DNA from: Paraburkholderia sp. BL23I1N1 | GTDB taxonomy: Bacteria > Pseudomonadota > Gammaproteobacteria > Burkholderiales > Burkholderiaceae | Length of the DNA stretch: 64,000 nucleotides | Reading direction: 5' to 3' | Assembly (NCBI RefSeq): GCF_003610295.1 | Contig: NZ_RAPV01000004.1 | Span: 186,001-250,000 of the forward strand | Part shown: positions 44,105 through 52,568 of the stretch, in pieces | How the letters are laid out: each line of letters opens with the position of its first letter | Position numbering within the stretch: position 1 is the first letter of the stretch | Position numbers and translations under genes: made by a program | The notes under the pieces: model-generated | What the model was told of the DNA's origin: nothing | Database searches by the model: none | The model's input: the letters and a program-made list of their open reading frames with translations, nothing else

Positions 44105-45576
44105 AAAGAATTATCTGGTTGCGCCCAGTTGCATGCCGTCTTGCCCTCACAATGGCTTGCATCGCGCTCGTGGGCGTGCTGCTCGTCATTCCTGTGACTC
44201 ATGCGCAAATCGATCCATTTTCGACACGTGCGGGTCTTGAAGATGTGTCGCCCGATTTAAACTGGATGGCTCGCGATACTGACGCCTGCAATGTCACAAG
44301 TCTGCACAATCCCGTTTCGATTTATGAGGCGGTCAGCCGTGCTTTGTGCAGCGATCCTACCGCGCGAGAAAGTTGGGCCAATATGCTGTTGAATTCGGCT
44401 CAGGTCGGTGTTGCGGAATCGGCATGGTTGCCGACACTCGATGCAAGCGGAACCCGTTCGCGTACAGTTCAGACGCAAACCGTATCAGGTCCGACATTTC
44501 CCGATGCAATAGGGCGCACCTCAGATCGTTACGCCGAACTTCGGCTGTCATGGGTCCTGTTCGACTTCGGGCAACGTGATGCCAATCTGGCGTACTACAA
44601 GGGGCTGCTAGACCTTTCCAAAGCTGCACACACGGAGACACTGCAATCCGTGTTCGGACAGGCTGCGGGGGCCTTCTATGCGGTCTGGACGGCAGAAAGC
44701 ACGCTCGATGCAGCCGACGATGCCGAAAAGAATGCCGAACGGAGTTACCAGATAGCGCGACATCGGCATCTGGCAGGCGCAGGCACGCTCAATGATGAGC
44801 TACAGGCGAAAGCGGCATGGCAAGAGGCCATTTATGCGCGCGTTAATGCAGCAGGCACGTTCAAGACGGCGCAGGGCAACTTATGCGTGCGGATGGGAAT
44901 TCCGGTTGAAACGGATATCCGGGTCGACGTCGATGCAGGCGTTCAGCCGGACGTGAAATTCACGTCCTCAGTTGCCGATCTGCTCGCGCTCGCGCAGGCC
45001 GCTAATCCGAAGCTGCGCGAGGCACACGCACAGATCGATGCCGACGAGGCAAACGCCAAACTTGCGCTCAGACGGGAATTGCCGACAATCTCCCTGTCCG
45101 GCACGCTCAGCAACGATAAGGCGCTTGGTGCATTTCCACGCGACACGCGTACCGGCAGCAGGTATATCGGAATTCAGATCAGCATTCCGATATTTGCGGG
45201 GTTTGGCGATGAGTACCATCGGCAGGCATCGGATGCGCAGGTCGATATTGACCGGGCGAGTCTGCACAAAGCGGAACTGGACGTTGCCGCGTCGGTGTGG
45301 CGAAGCTATCAGGATGTCGTAACGAAAACCGCCAATCTGGAGGTTGCTGCTGCGACCCAGGAAAGCGCGCAGGAAGCATACGATGTTGCGAGCAAACGTT
45401 ATGGTGCGGGCGTTGGCGCGTTGCTCGATGTGTTGAACGCTCAGACTACGCTTGCGACTGCGCAACGTCAGGTGATCCAGTCACAAGCCGATTGGCGCGT
45501 TGCGCGCCTAGTGCTTGCTTTTGCAATCGGCACGCTCGATGGTCAGCGTTGGAATACGCACGCTGAAGCTCCATGA
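44101..45576 (+). CDS. TolC-like outer-membrane efflux channel
   Basis: 491 residues with an N-terminal hydrophobic signal (LALTMACIALVGVLLVIPVT, ending HAQ). Two OEP repeats are visible: the first with AELRLSWVLFDFGQRDANLA, the second with YIGIQISIPIFAGFGDEYHR and the end GVGALLDVLNAQTTLATAQ. It supplies the outer-membrane duct, so the cluster encodes its own complete tripartite exporter. GTG start overlapping the exporter stop. Confidence 0.92.
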   Translation: MKRIIWLRPVACRLALTMACIALVGVLLVIPVTHAQIDPFSTRAGLEDVSPDLNWMARDTDACNVTSLHNPVSIYEAVSRALCSDPTARESWANMLLNSAQVGVAESAWLPTLDASGTRSRTVQTQTVSGPTFPDAIGRTSDRYAELRLSWVLFDFGQRDANLAYYKGLLDLSKAAHTETLQSVFGQAAGAFYAVWTAESTLDAADDAEKNAERSYQIARHRHLAGAGTLNDELQAKAAWQEAIYARVNAAGTFKTAQGNLCVRMGIPVETDIRVDVDAGVQPDVKFTSSVADLLALAQAANPKLREAHAQIDADEANAKLALRRELPTISLSGTLSNDKALGAFPRDTRTGSRYIGIQISIPIFAGFGDEYHRQASDAQVDIDRASLHKAELDVAASVWRSYQDVVTKTANLEVAAATQESAQEAYDVASKRYGAGVGALLDVLNAQTTLATAQRQVIQSQADWRVARLVLAFAIGTLDGQRWNTHAEAP

Positions 45577-45602
45577 GAAAATTCCGTTTCTTGACGACTC
45601 CC

Positions 45603-45742
45603 CATCCTGACCGCTTCGTCACGCTCGACCGGAACCTGACGGCGTCGCAGGTGAAGGGGAAAGGTCTTGATCTTGTGCGCAAGGCTGCGGCCGCGGGCAA
45701 TCCGGACGCGCTACTGTTTGCAGCCCGTCATGACGGAGCGTA
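45603..45742 (+). pseudogene. Headless fragment of the 32062-type gene
   Basis: The frame reads RFVTLDRNLTASQVKGKGLD and on to AARHDGA before a stop, matching the last 43 codons of the 32062-32586 gene. There is no start or N-terminal part, since the TolC-like gene ends just upstream. It marks the right boundary of the inserted cluster. Confidence 0.8.
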
Positions 45743-45939
45743 AAGGCTGGACACAAAACAGTCCGTATGAATTCATCTATCCGGGCGGCTGGTCGGTCAC
45801 CAACGGGATCATCAACGGCAAGTCACGCTGGACGCTGTTATGCGCCGGCGAGCAGTTCGGTGCTGCAGCACTGAACGGGCTGATGGTCGGCAAGCGCGGC
45901 GCAGTACACTGCCCGGCGATGCGGAGAAGAACACGATGA
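45730..45939 (+). CDS. Shortened small protein (copy 2 of 32573-32776)
   Basis: 69 residues. The first 41 (NSPYEFIYPGGWSVTNGIIN, then SRWTLLCAGEQFGA) match copy 1. A deletion of about 145 bp relative to copy 1 then fuses the frame to former intergenic sequence (ALNGLMVGKRGAVHCPAMRR). It may be nonfunctional. Overlaps the next gene by 4 bp. Confidence 0.45.
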   Translation: MTERKGWTQNSPYEFIYPGGWSVTNGIINGKSRWTLLCAGEQFGAAALNGLMVGKRGAVHCPAMRRRTR

Positions 45940-46304
45940 AACTCACTTCCGGAAAACTGCTCAGGCTCATGAAGCCAGGGCGCGCCTATCAGGCGGCCGA
46001 GCTGGCCAGGCACTTTGACACGTCGACGGCACACGTCAACGACATGCTGTGCACGCTGGTTGAAGACGGCCTTGTCCGGATGAACAGTCATTCATCGCGC
46101 ATCATCCGCTTCGAGCGGCTTTCTTTCCGGCCAGAACCACCATCGCGGCCCACTGTCGGAACCGGGGTATCGACGAGTGCGTCGAGCCCGACGAGCGTCG
46201 CGACACATCCGGTGACCCGCCAGCTGCACGGCTCGCTGTGCGGCTACGAGGCGTCGCTCGCCAGCGTGCGCAGTCTTGCGATGCTCACGCGTCATGCACA
46301 CTGA
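45936..46304 (+). CDS. Winged-helix-like small DNA-binding protein (copy 2)
   Basis: 122 residues, paralogue of 32921-33277. The conserved N-terminus is MKLTSGKLLRLMKPGRAYQA, followed by HFDTSTAHVNDMLCTLVEDG. The linker is longer and differs; the end GYEASLASVRSLAM is kept. Upstream sequence is also conserved with copy 1, so both may share regulation. Confidence 0.6.
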   Translation: MKLTSGKLLRLMKPGRAYQAAELARHFDTSTAHVNDMLCTLVEDGLVRMNSHSSRIIRFERLSFRPEPPSRPTVGTGVSTSASSPTSVATHPVTRQLHGSLCGYEASLASVRSLAMLTRHAH

Positions 46305-46316
46305 GGACAGACACCC

Positions 46317-47687
46317 ATGCGCCTGATTGACCGGGATCACCCTGACAGGGTCAAGCGACCGCTCAGCGCTGAAGAGACCGCCGCGGTGCGCAGGTTCTGC
46401 GGCGCCGGGCAGGACGTCCAGCCCGCAGACGTTGAGCGCGTGCTGGCCATACTAGAAGAGATGCACGACGGGCGGCACGTCCGGCAATGGCTCGAGTGCG
46501 ACTGCTGGCCGGGAGCCGCTACGCAACCGCGGTTGACGGCCCGGGTCCGCGAAGAGGGGCCGCGTCATTTTGTGCGCATGCATCGATACGGCGAGCATCG
46601 CTGCGCGCTGGCTTCCTTCCGCCAGCAGCCGGAGCCGGCGGACGAGCCGGACGATGACACTGCGCCGCCCGGTCGGCACAATCCGCTCAAGCCAGTCGGC
46701 GACGCGCTTGACTACCTTGATGACGGGCACGAGGGCGCGGCGCGTCCGGGAGGCTCGGGCGGTTCGGCCAGTGGGACCGGCGAAACGGGGCGGCGCCTGC
46801 CGCGCCTGGGTCGCATCATGCATACGTTGCTGGACGATGCCGGCTTTGCCACCGTCCACGTCGACGCGCTGAAGGAGACGACGAATTCGTGGGAACGCCT
46901 GAGGGCGTATGCAGACGCGGAAGCGATGAGTCCGGAACTGACCCTGGGGCAGGTGCTTTATACGGAACCGTGGACCAGCGTCAACGAGAAAATGGGCGCC
47001 ATCGATGCGCTGCCATGGCCGGAGAAGAAAGCGCGCAGCGCGCTCCTGCTGTTTGTGGCCGACGAGATCCGCGACGGTGCCGCCATCAAGCGCACGCGCC
47101 TGGGCGAACGCATCGTACGTCCGGAGAAAGGCACCCGGGCCGGCGGGCGGGACCAGCGGCTCACGCTGCCACCGTACTGGGTGCTGGCCGTCGTCGATCG
47201 CGACCGGGAGGGCAACGCGCGATACCGCGAAGCATTCGCGCAGCACGCGTACTCGTTCCGGCAGCCAGTGCCGCTGGAAAGCCGGTACGAGCGCGTCACG
47301 CTCGAATGCCTGCTCCGGGTGATGGAGTGGGTCAGGACGCGCGGCGTCGAGGTGACGCTTGGCAAACCGCTGTTCGATCGCGAGGTGCGGCAGCCCGACG
47401 GTCCGAGCCTGTGGTGCCGGCCGGACTTCGAGCTCACGTTCCGGACGGCGGCATCCGCCGGTACAGCGTCGCGGCTGCATCGCATTGTCGTCGAAACGAT
47501 GGGCGCGGATGAACCCGGATACCTGGAGCGCAAGTCGCGCACACACGGAATCATGAAGCAGCGCGGCATCCTGCTCGAACACGTGGTGGCCGACGACACG
47601 GAACAGCGCGAACGCGATGATGCGTTCTTCCGGCGGGTCGGTGCGAAAATCCTGCATCTTGCCGGTGTCCGGCGATCAACCGGGTAA
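46317..47687 (+). CDS. DUF1173-like plasmid protein (copy 2)
   Basis: 456 residues, full-length paralogue of 33280-34656. The CxC...HxxxC N-terminus (LECDCWPGAATQPRLTAR, MHRYGEHRCALASF) and the central LPRLGRIMHTLLDDAGFATV are conserved. Divergence is spread along the gene, so this is an older duplicate or was acquired from a related plasmid, not a fresh copy. Confidence 0.6.
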   Translation: MRLIDRDHPDRVKRPLSAEETAAVRRFCGAGQDVQPADVERVLAILEEMHDGRHVRQWLECDCWPGAATQPRLTARVREEGPRHFVRMHRYGEHRCALASFRQQPEPADEPDDDTAPPGRHNPLKPVGDALDYLDDGHEGAARPGGSGGSASGTGETGRRLPRLGRIMHTLLDDAGFATVHVDALKETTNSWERLRAYADAEAMSPELTLGQVLYTEPWTSVNEKMGAIDALPWPEKKARSALLLFVADEIRDGAAIKRTRLGERIVRPEKGTRAGGRDQRLTLPPYWVLAVVDRDREGNARYREAFAQHAYSFRQPVPLESRYERVTLECLLRVMEWVRTRGVEVTLGKPLFDREVRQPDGPSLWCRPDFELTFRTAASAGTASRLHRIVVETMGADEPGYLERKSRTHGIMKQRGILLEHVVADDTEQRERDDAFFRRVGAKILHLAGVRRSTG

Positions 47688-47720
47688 GCGCGACTGGCCA
47701 GTCGTCCAATGAGGTTCTGA

Positions 47721-48092
47721 ATGTCGGACCGGAATACACACCTGGCGCTACGCGTCATCGAGGCGCTGTCGATGATCGGACAGGCAGCCACGATTTATCT
47801 GCACGAGACGCGATCAGAGGCCCACACGCAGGACCAATACGGGATTCCAATAATATGCGCCTATCGCACCGAACGGGCGGCCAGAAACCTGTTGCGCGGC
47901 TCGGGCCTGTTGCTCGCATGTCTGCGTGACGATGTGTGGTTCATGCGCGATCTCGGGCCGACGAATTACGGGCGTGAATGGTTGCCTCGCGCCGACGTGC
48001 GCGCCGAACTAGGCCGCGACATCGAGTCCGCGATGACTTCCGACGATGGCGGTCCGGTTTACCCGGCAGCCATCGGTACAACCGCAATTTAA
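47721..48092 (+). CDS. Hypothetical plasmid protein
   Basis: 123 residues after the duplicated block, ATG at 47721. Soluble, mixed alpha/beta by eye (RVIEALSMIGQAATIYLHET, LLLACLRDDVWFMRDLGPTN). No family recognised. Confidence 0.55.
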   Translation: MSDRNTHLALRVIEALSMIGQAATIYLHETRSEAHTQDQYGIPIICAYRTERAARNLLRGSGLLLACLRDDVWFMRDLGPTNYGREWLPRADVRAELGRDIESAMTSDDGGPVYPAAIGTTAI

Positions 48093-48117
48093 CGACGGCC
48101 TCTACGAACGTACCCCT

Positions 48118-48300
48118 TTATGCACCGGGCTGATCTGCCCACAGGTGATCGAGCAGCTGGACAAGCCGTGTTCTAAGTTCCCTGCCATTCGTCACGACAT
48201 GGCCCTGCTGCTGTATCCGGTCCAGCAAGGCAATCTGCTGCTCCAGCCGTCCGGCCGCCAGATTCCCGTCTTCGTCGGCTTCCTTCGCTTTGTCGTCCAT
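48118..48300 (-). CDS. Small acidic/helical protein
   Basis: 60 residues on the minus strand with a GGAGAAG ribosome site before the ATG. Sequence MDDKAKEADEDGNLAAGRLE, then QQIALLDRIQQQGHVVTNG and RTRLVQLLDHLW. This looks like a small helical protein; an AT-rich promoter-like stretch lies upstream (48330-48400). A longer start at 48324 is less likely. Confidence 0.45.
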   Translation of the reverse strand: MDDKAKEADEDGNLAAGRLEQQIALLDRIQQQGHVVTNGRELRTRLVQLLDHLWADQPGA

Positions 48301-48692
48301 CTTCTTCTCCGGCCATTTCTCCATCCGTCAGGTGAAAGTATAAATGACCGAGACGACAGCGTAAGAATACCGAAATTATTACCATATTCGCGTAGCATCG
48401 AGCTTCAGTCTCTACACCTTTTCCTCAGCATGGTGGTGGACAGCGCCTGCAGGTACCGCCGCAGGTCCGCCAGGCCGCCGGTGCAATGCGCATCCGTGCC
48501 GCGGCATGACGGTTAGTTGCGTTATTCCGATAAAAAAAGCCAGCGTCTGCCGCTGGCTGGAAAGTTCGGCTGTTATCGAGGGCCTGCCGAACCTGAGAGG
48601 CCTCCAGTGTAACGGCCGCCTGTTTTTTTCGATTGTGCGAATACCGACTATCCGCGCCTCATTTTTCGGACATCGGCTCCGACCATGATCCC
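48301..48692. other. Intergenic stretch with promoter-like AT-rich DNA
   Basis: About 390 bp without a supported gene. It contains AT-rich DNA at 48335-48395, probably the promoter of the minus-strand gene at 48118, and the minus-strand terminator at 48538-48558. Confidence 0.45.
48530..48558 (-). terminator. Rho-independent terminator, minus strand
   Basis: Arms 48538-48545 and 48551-48558 (AGCCAGCG/CGCTGGCT) form an 8-bp stem. Read on the minus strand, the stem is followed by seven T. It implies a minus-strand gene to the right, where only a relic is now seen. Confidence 0.75.
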
Positions 48693-49277
48693 TTACCTCC
48701 TGTCCCCACTGCTTCCGCTCACGAAAGGATCTCCACGTGTCCGCCGCCCGATCCGTAAGAAATCCGGATCCACACCCGCACGCTCGGCGGCCACGATCCA
48801 GTCAGGTTTATCACCGATGCCGTTCCAGGTTTCGCCGTGCACGTTCTGACGATGGGACGCTCGTCGAATCCCTTGTCTACAGGGCAGTCTCTCCTGCAAC
48901 CGCGCCAACCTCCGACGGCACAACGTGTCCACCGAATTGCGAGCAAGGTGTGCAAGAACACTTTGAGGGGAAAAAGGTCCTGGTCTACGGCTTCCGCTAG
49001 CCGAGCGCCGGCTGGGTTCACGCTCGCTTGCCATGGCACTTTCCGTGAGGGCGCTGAACCCGATCCTGGGCGTAGGTTTTGCGCTGTTCGACGCCTGCGC
49101 CTTCTGCGAGATGATTGTGTCACTTCCCTGATCTATCCCGGTACGAAGGCGGCAGGTGCTCATATGGCGGACGCTGTCAATTGAACAAAACGCTGGCGTT
49201 TTCTGATGACATGAGCCGTCGATTGGCGCGGTTGATGAAACTTTCGTAAGCGCCCACTCGGCTATACGCAACGTCAA
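48693..49277 (-). pseudogene. Decayed stretch with a possible H-NS-type C-terminal fragment
   Basis: On the minus strand, around 48740-48860, one frame reads GETWNGIGDKPDWIVAAERA before losing similarity. It resembles the DNA-binding 'TW.G.G..P.W' motif of H-NS-like proteins. Upstream sequence in other frames (AEAVDQDLFPLKVF) is not clearly related. A canonical terminator lies downstream on the same strand. I read it as a relic of an H-NS-like gene. Confidence 0.35.
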
Positions 49278-49493
49278 TGGTTACCCTATGCTTGCTGATC
49301 ATAGGCTTGAGTGGCCACAATTCCTCGATGTTCTGAGATTTTTAGTCGTTAGTCGAGCCTGAACGGAGCGCGGATAGTGGCGGATCGAATACGGGAGGAC
49401 GCTTTCCGATAAAGCAACGCCCGAGGCCGCGAATCGATACGCGGCGCGACGAAGAATGCGACCACGCCAGTGGCCGGCGCGCGGTGAGCCGCG

Positions 49494-52439
49494 TCAGACT
49501 GAGCTTTCACGCTCCATGCGCTGGTCATCAGCGCCGCGGCGCAGCGTCTGCTGTGCCTTCAGATAGCGTGTGAGCTCGGCGTTAGTCACGAAGCTCGCGG
49601 CGGAGGAGGCCGCAAGAATGTCCTTGGCCTCTTGCGGTTTCGCTATCACGAAACCCTGCACGTAGTCGACGCCCAGTTCATTCAGCGCGCGCAAGGTCTC
49701 GAGGTCTTCGACCCATTCAGCAATGCTGCGCATGCCGAGATTGCGTGCGAGGGTAATGATCGCCTCGACGATCGCGATGTCGGCCGGATGGTTACACATC
49801 GTGCGCACAAATTCGCCGTCGATTTTTAGTGCATCGGCCGACAGCTTCTTCAGGTAGCGTAACGAGGTCTGCCCCGCGCCGAAATCGTCGATCGCGATCT
49901 TTGCGCCCATGTCGTGCACCCGCGCGATGAAGCGCTCCGTATGTTCCAGATCGTGCAGCGCGACGCTTTCGGTGATTTCGATGCACAGGTAATGGATGAC
50001 GTCCTCGTGACGCGAGAACAGCGCGAACAGCTCGTCGAGGAATTGTTCGTCGTTGAGCGAACCGCCGCTCAGGTTCACGCACACGAAGCGCGTGGTGGAG
50101 AGCGACGCGCGATTGTCCCTGAGCCATGCGAGCGTCGTTGTGAGCACCCAGCGGTCGATCGCGGTGATGGTGCCGGAGTCCTCCGCGGCCGCGATCAGCT
50201 TCGCGGCGGTCGCCACCGCGCCGTTCGGCATGCGCAGGCGCAGCAGCACTTCGAAGTCGAGCGCTTCTGCCGGCGCGCGCATCGACATGATCGGCTGCAT
50301 CACGAGGAACAGTCCCTCGGGCAAGCGGCTCTGTCCCAGCGCCTCGATCAGACTGATCTCGGCGGCGCGCTCCTCGAAGGCCGGCGCGCCCTTGCGCAGT
50401 GCGACGAGCCGCGCATTGCCGCCACGTTTCGCGGCGCGACACGCGCGGTCTGCATAGGCGAGGGCGTCGAGGACCCGTTCACCTTGCGAGCACTCGACTA
50501 CGCCGATCGATCCTCTGATCTGGAACGCCCGCGTATCGACATGAACCGGTGCGGAGTTCAACGCCGTGACGAGTTCACGGCAGCGCGCGATCGCATCGTC
50601 GATCGCCATGTTCGCGAGCACGCACACGAATTCGTCGCCGCCGATGCGCCCGATCGGCACGTCGGCGCCGAGACGCTCGACGAGGCGCGCAGCGACGTGC
50701 CGCAGTATTTCGTCGCCGGTCCCATGGCCGAACAAGTCGTTTAACAGCTTGAAGCGGTCGAGGTCGAGATACGCGAGTGCCCATGGGCCGCTTTCGCCGC
50801 TTTGCCGGCCGATCGCATGCTCGATGCCGCGACGGTTCAGGAGGCCGGTGAGGGGATCGTGTTCAGCCAGGAAGTGCAGCCGCTCCACGGCTTTCGAGCG
50901 GTCCGTCACGTCCTCGAGCGAACCTTCGATGAAGCCGTTCGCGCGAATTGCCCGCAACGAGTAGCGCCTAGCCTCTGTCTTCGTGCCGGCTGTGCCCTCG
51001 ATTTCGATCGACGCCGAGTCGTCGCGCTCCAGCAGTTCGCACAGCGCGCGCTCGGCGCCCGGGGCGAAATAGTCGGCCCAGCGACGCGTACCCTGGTGCT
51101 GTTGAGGCAGGCCCAGCATCGAGTGCAGCGCCGGATTGGCGCGGACGAAAGCGCTGTCTCCGTTCAGCGTGAAGAGGCCGATCGGCGTGACGTCATACGT
51201 GTTGCGCAGTTCGACCTGCATTTGCCGGCGGCGTTCGCGCTCTTCGCGCATCCGCTCCGCAATAGCGAACGCACAAAGCATGCTCGACGAAAGCGCCGTC
51301 ACCACGGGGCTCAGCGCGCCCGCCAGCGCCTTCACGCCGAGCGCGGCGGCGAGGACTTGCGACAGCGTAGCGAACAGCACGATGGCCATTGAGGCGACGT
51401 ACCAGAGTACGGTGCGCGAGCGCGCCTTGATGAACAACTGTACGAGGAAGTAAGTCAGCACCAGTATGCAGAAGCTGGCGCATGCCCACAGCACCGGAAT
51501 GAAGTGCGCGTAACTGAGCGTGAATGCGGCGACCATCAGCAGGCAGCCGCCGTACCGCACGGCGTGCAGGCTCCAGCGCAGGCCGATTGCTTTCAGCTCG
51601 CGGCGAAACAGCTCCACAAAGAGCGTCGTGGTCAGCACGTAATAGGAAGCGAACGTGAATTCCCGCAAAAGCGCGATATGGTCGGGCGGGATGAGCCAGC
51701 CCATCCATTCGGTATCGAAGCCCATTGCGTTGGCGCTCAACCGGAGGTTGCCGACGAGCCAGGCCGCAAAGATCACGTAAGTCCATTCGTGATTGATGAT
51801 TGCCGTCACAAACACGAAGATCGCGAGCGTCAGCAGGCCGCCGGTGATCAGCGACGTGCTCTGGTTGAAGTCGAGGGCGGATACCTCGAGCTTGTCGGCG
51901 TTCGTTGCGGATGCGGTGATATACGCGGGTCCGGAAAAGGTGCCCTGACACAGAATCTGGGCAGGAGGAGCGTGCTCGTCGAGCCTGAGCGCAAAGCCGG
52001 CCTTGTTGGGACGCATCTCGCCGCTCGTGCCGTGGCGGTCGGCGGTGCCGAGCAGCGTCAGGGCGGGGTCGGCCCGCCAGCATGAGAGCGTCTGCGCGTG
52101 CCGTGACGGCAGGTCGACGAATGTGGGGCCTTCACCGGCGAGAGCAGGCGCGGTGAGCATGAACCAGAACGGCGTTTCGGCGAGATGGGTACTGAAACGT
52201 GCAGTGGGCGAAGAATCGCGCAGGCGGGCGATGGCGGTGGCGGGTGACAGTGCCGCCGACGGATCCGCAATCACAGGAAAGCTGAGCGTGACCGTTCCCG
52301 TCGTATCGAATTGGCGCGGTGCCCAGAGCATGACTGCGATGCTGCCGAGCACGATCACAAATGGCGCGACGTATACCGAGAATCGATGGAAAGCCCAGCC
52401 GGTCAGTCGATCCCGCACCGCCCACTTAACGCGTGTCAT
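49494..52439 (-). CDS. 7TM-type sensor with PAS, GGDEF and EAL domains
   Basis: 981 residues, minus strand. An N-terminal membrane helix (FVIVLGSIAVMLWAP), an extracytoplasmic part to about residue 195, then seven hydrophobic segments to about residue 390 (7TMR-like). A PAS-like region (NTYDVTPIGLFTLNGDSAFV) is next. The GGDEF domain has GRIGGDEFVCVL, and the EAL domain has FEVLLRL in place of EAL, with CIEITES, DDFGAGQTSLRYL and KIDGEFV intact. It is downstream of the FeeM-like gene on the same strand, with a hairpin between them. It may make or degrade cyclic-di-GMP. Confidence 0.9.
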   Translation of the reverse strand: MTRVKWAVRDRLTGWAFHRFSVYVAPFVIVLGSIAVMLWAPRQFDTTGTVTLSFPVIADPSAALSPATAIARLRDSSPTARFSTHLAETPFWFMLTAPALAGEGPTFVDLPSRHAQTLSCWRADPALTLLGTADRHGTSGEMRPNKAGFALRLDEHAPPAQILCQGTFSGPAYITASATNADKLEVSALDFNQSTSLITGGLLTLAIFVFVTAIINHEWTYVIFAAWLVGNLRLSANAMGFDTEWMGWLIPPDHIALLREFTFASYYVLTTTLFVELFRRELKAIGLRWSLHAVRYGGCLLMVAAFTLSYAHFIPVLWACASFCILVLTYFLVQLFIKARSRTVLWYVASMAIVLFATLSQVLAAALGVKALAGALSPVVTALSSSMLCAFAIAERMREERERRRQMQVELRNTYDVTPIGLFTLNGDSAFVRANPALHSMLGLPQQHQGTRRWADYFAPGAERALCELLERDDSASIEIEGTAGTKTEARRYSLRAIRANGFIEGSLEDVTDRSKAVERLHFLAEHDPLTGLLNRRGIEHAIGRQSGESGPWALAYLDLDRFKLLNDLFGHGTGDEILRHVAARLVERLGADVPIGRIGGDEFVCVLANMAIDDAIARCRELVTALNSAPVHVDTRAFQIRGSIGVVECSQGERVLDALAYADRACRAAKRGGNARLVALRKGAPAFEERAAEISLIEALGQSRLPEGLFLVMQPIMSMRAPAEALDFEVLLRLRMPNGAVATAAKLIAAAEDSGTITAIDRWVLTTTLAWLRDNRASLSTTRFVCVNLSGGSLNDEQFLDELFALFSRHEDVIHYLCIEITESVALHDLEHTERFIARVHDMGAKIAIDDFGAGQTSLRYLKKLSADALKIDGEFVRTMCNHPADIAIVEAIITLARNLGMRSIAEWVEDLETLRALNELGVDYVQGFVIAKPQEAKDILAASSAASFVTNAELTRYLKAQQTLRRGADDQRMERESSV

Positions 52440-52534
52440 TTGCTGCCCTTCCCCAATGACTTCATTCTCGATTTCATTGCAATGCTGCGATAGTCAGCGG
52501 CGAAAGCACGACTGCGCTAACGCCACCTACTTTT

Positions 52535-52562
52535 TGTCCGCCCGAATGCCTTCGGGCGGACA
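52535..52562. terminator. Strong hairpin after the FeeM-like gene
   Basis: Perfect 12-bp arms TGTCCGCCCGAA and TTCGGGCGGACA with loop TGCC. It lies 6 bp past the stop of the minus-strand acyltransferase. Neither strand shows a T-run right after the stem, so it may attenuate or protect a transcript end instead of acting as a classic terminator. Confidence 0.55.
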
Positions 52563-52568
52563 CTTGCT

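Larger units (their letters stand above)
45603..47687 (+). repeat. Right copy of the ~2.1-kb imperfect direct duplication
   Basis: Counterpart of 32446-34656. It starts 26 bp after the TolC-like stop, in the middle of a gene, with a 109-bp tract (45612-45720) identical to 32455-32563. It contains a headless gene fragment, a shortened small gene and full paralogues of the winged-helix and DUF1173-like genes. Confidence 0.9.

Noticed and set aside
48046..48516. 156-residue + strand frame
   Set aside because: Overlaps a better supported minus-strand gene and contains the latter's promoter; no family pattern.
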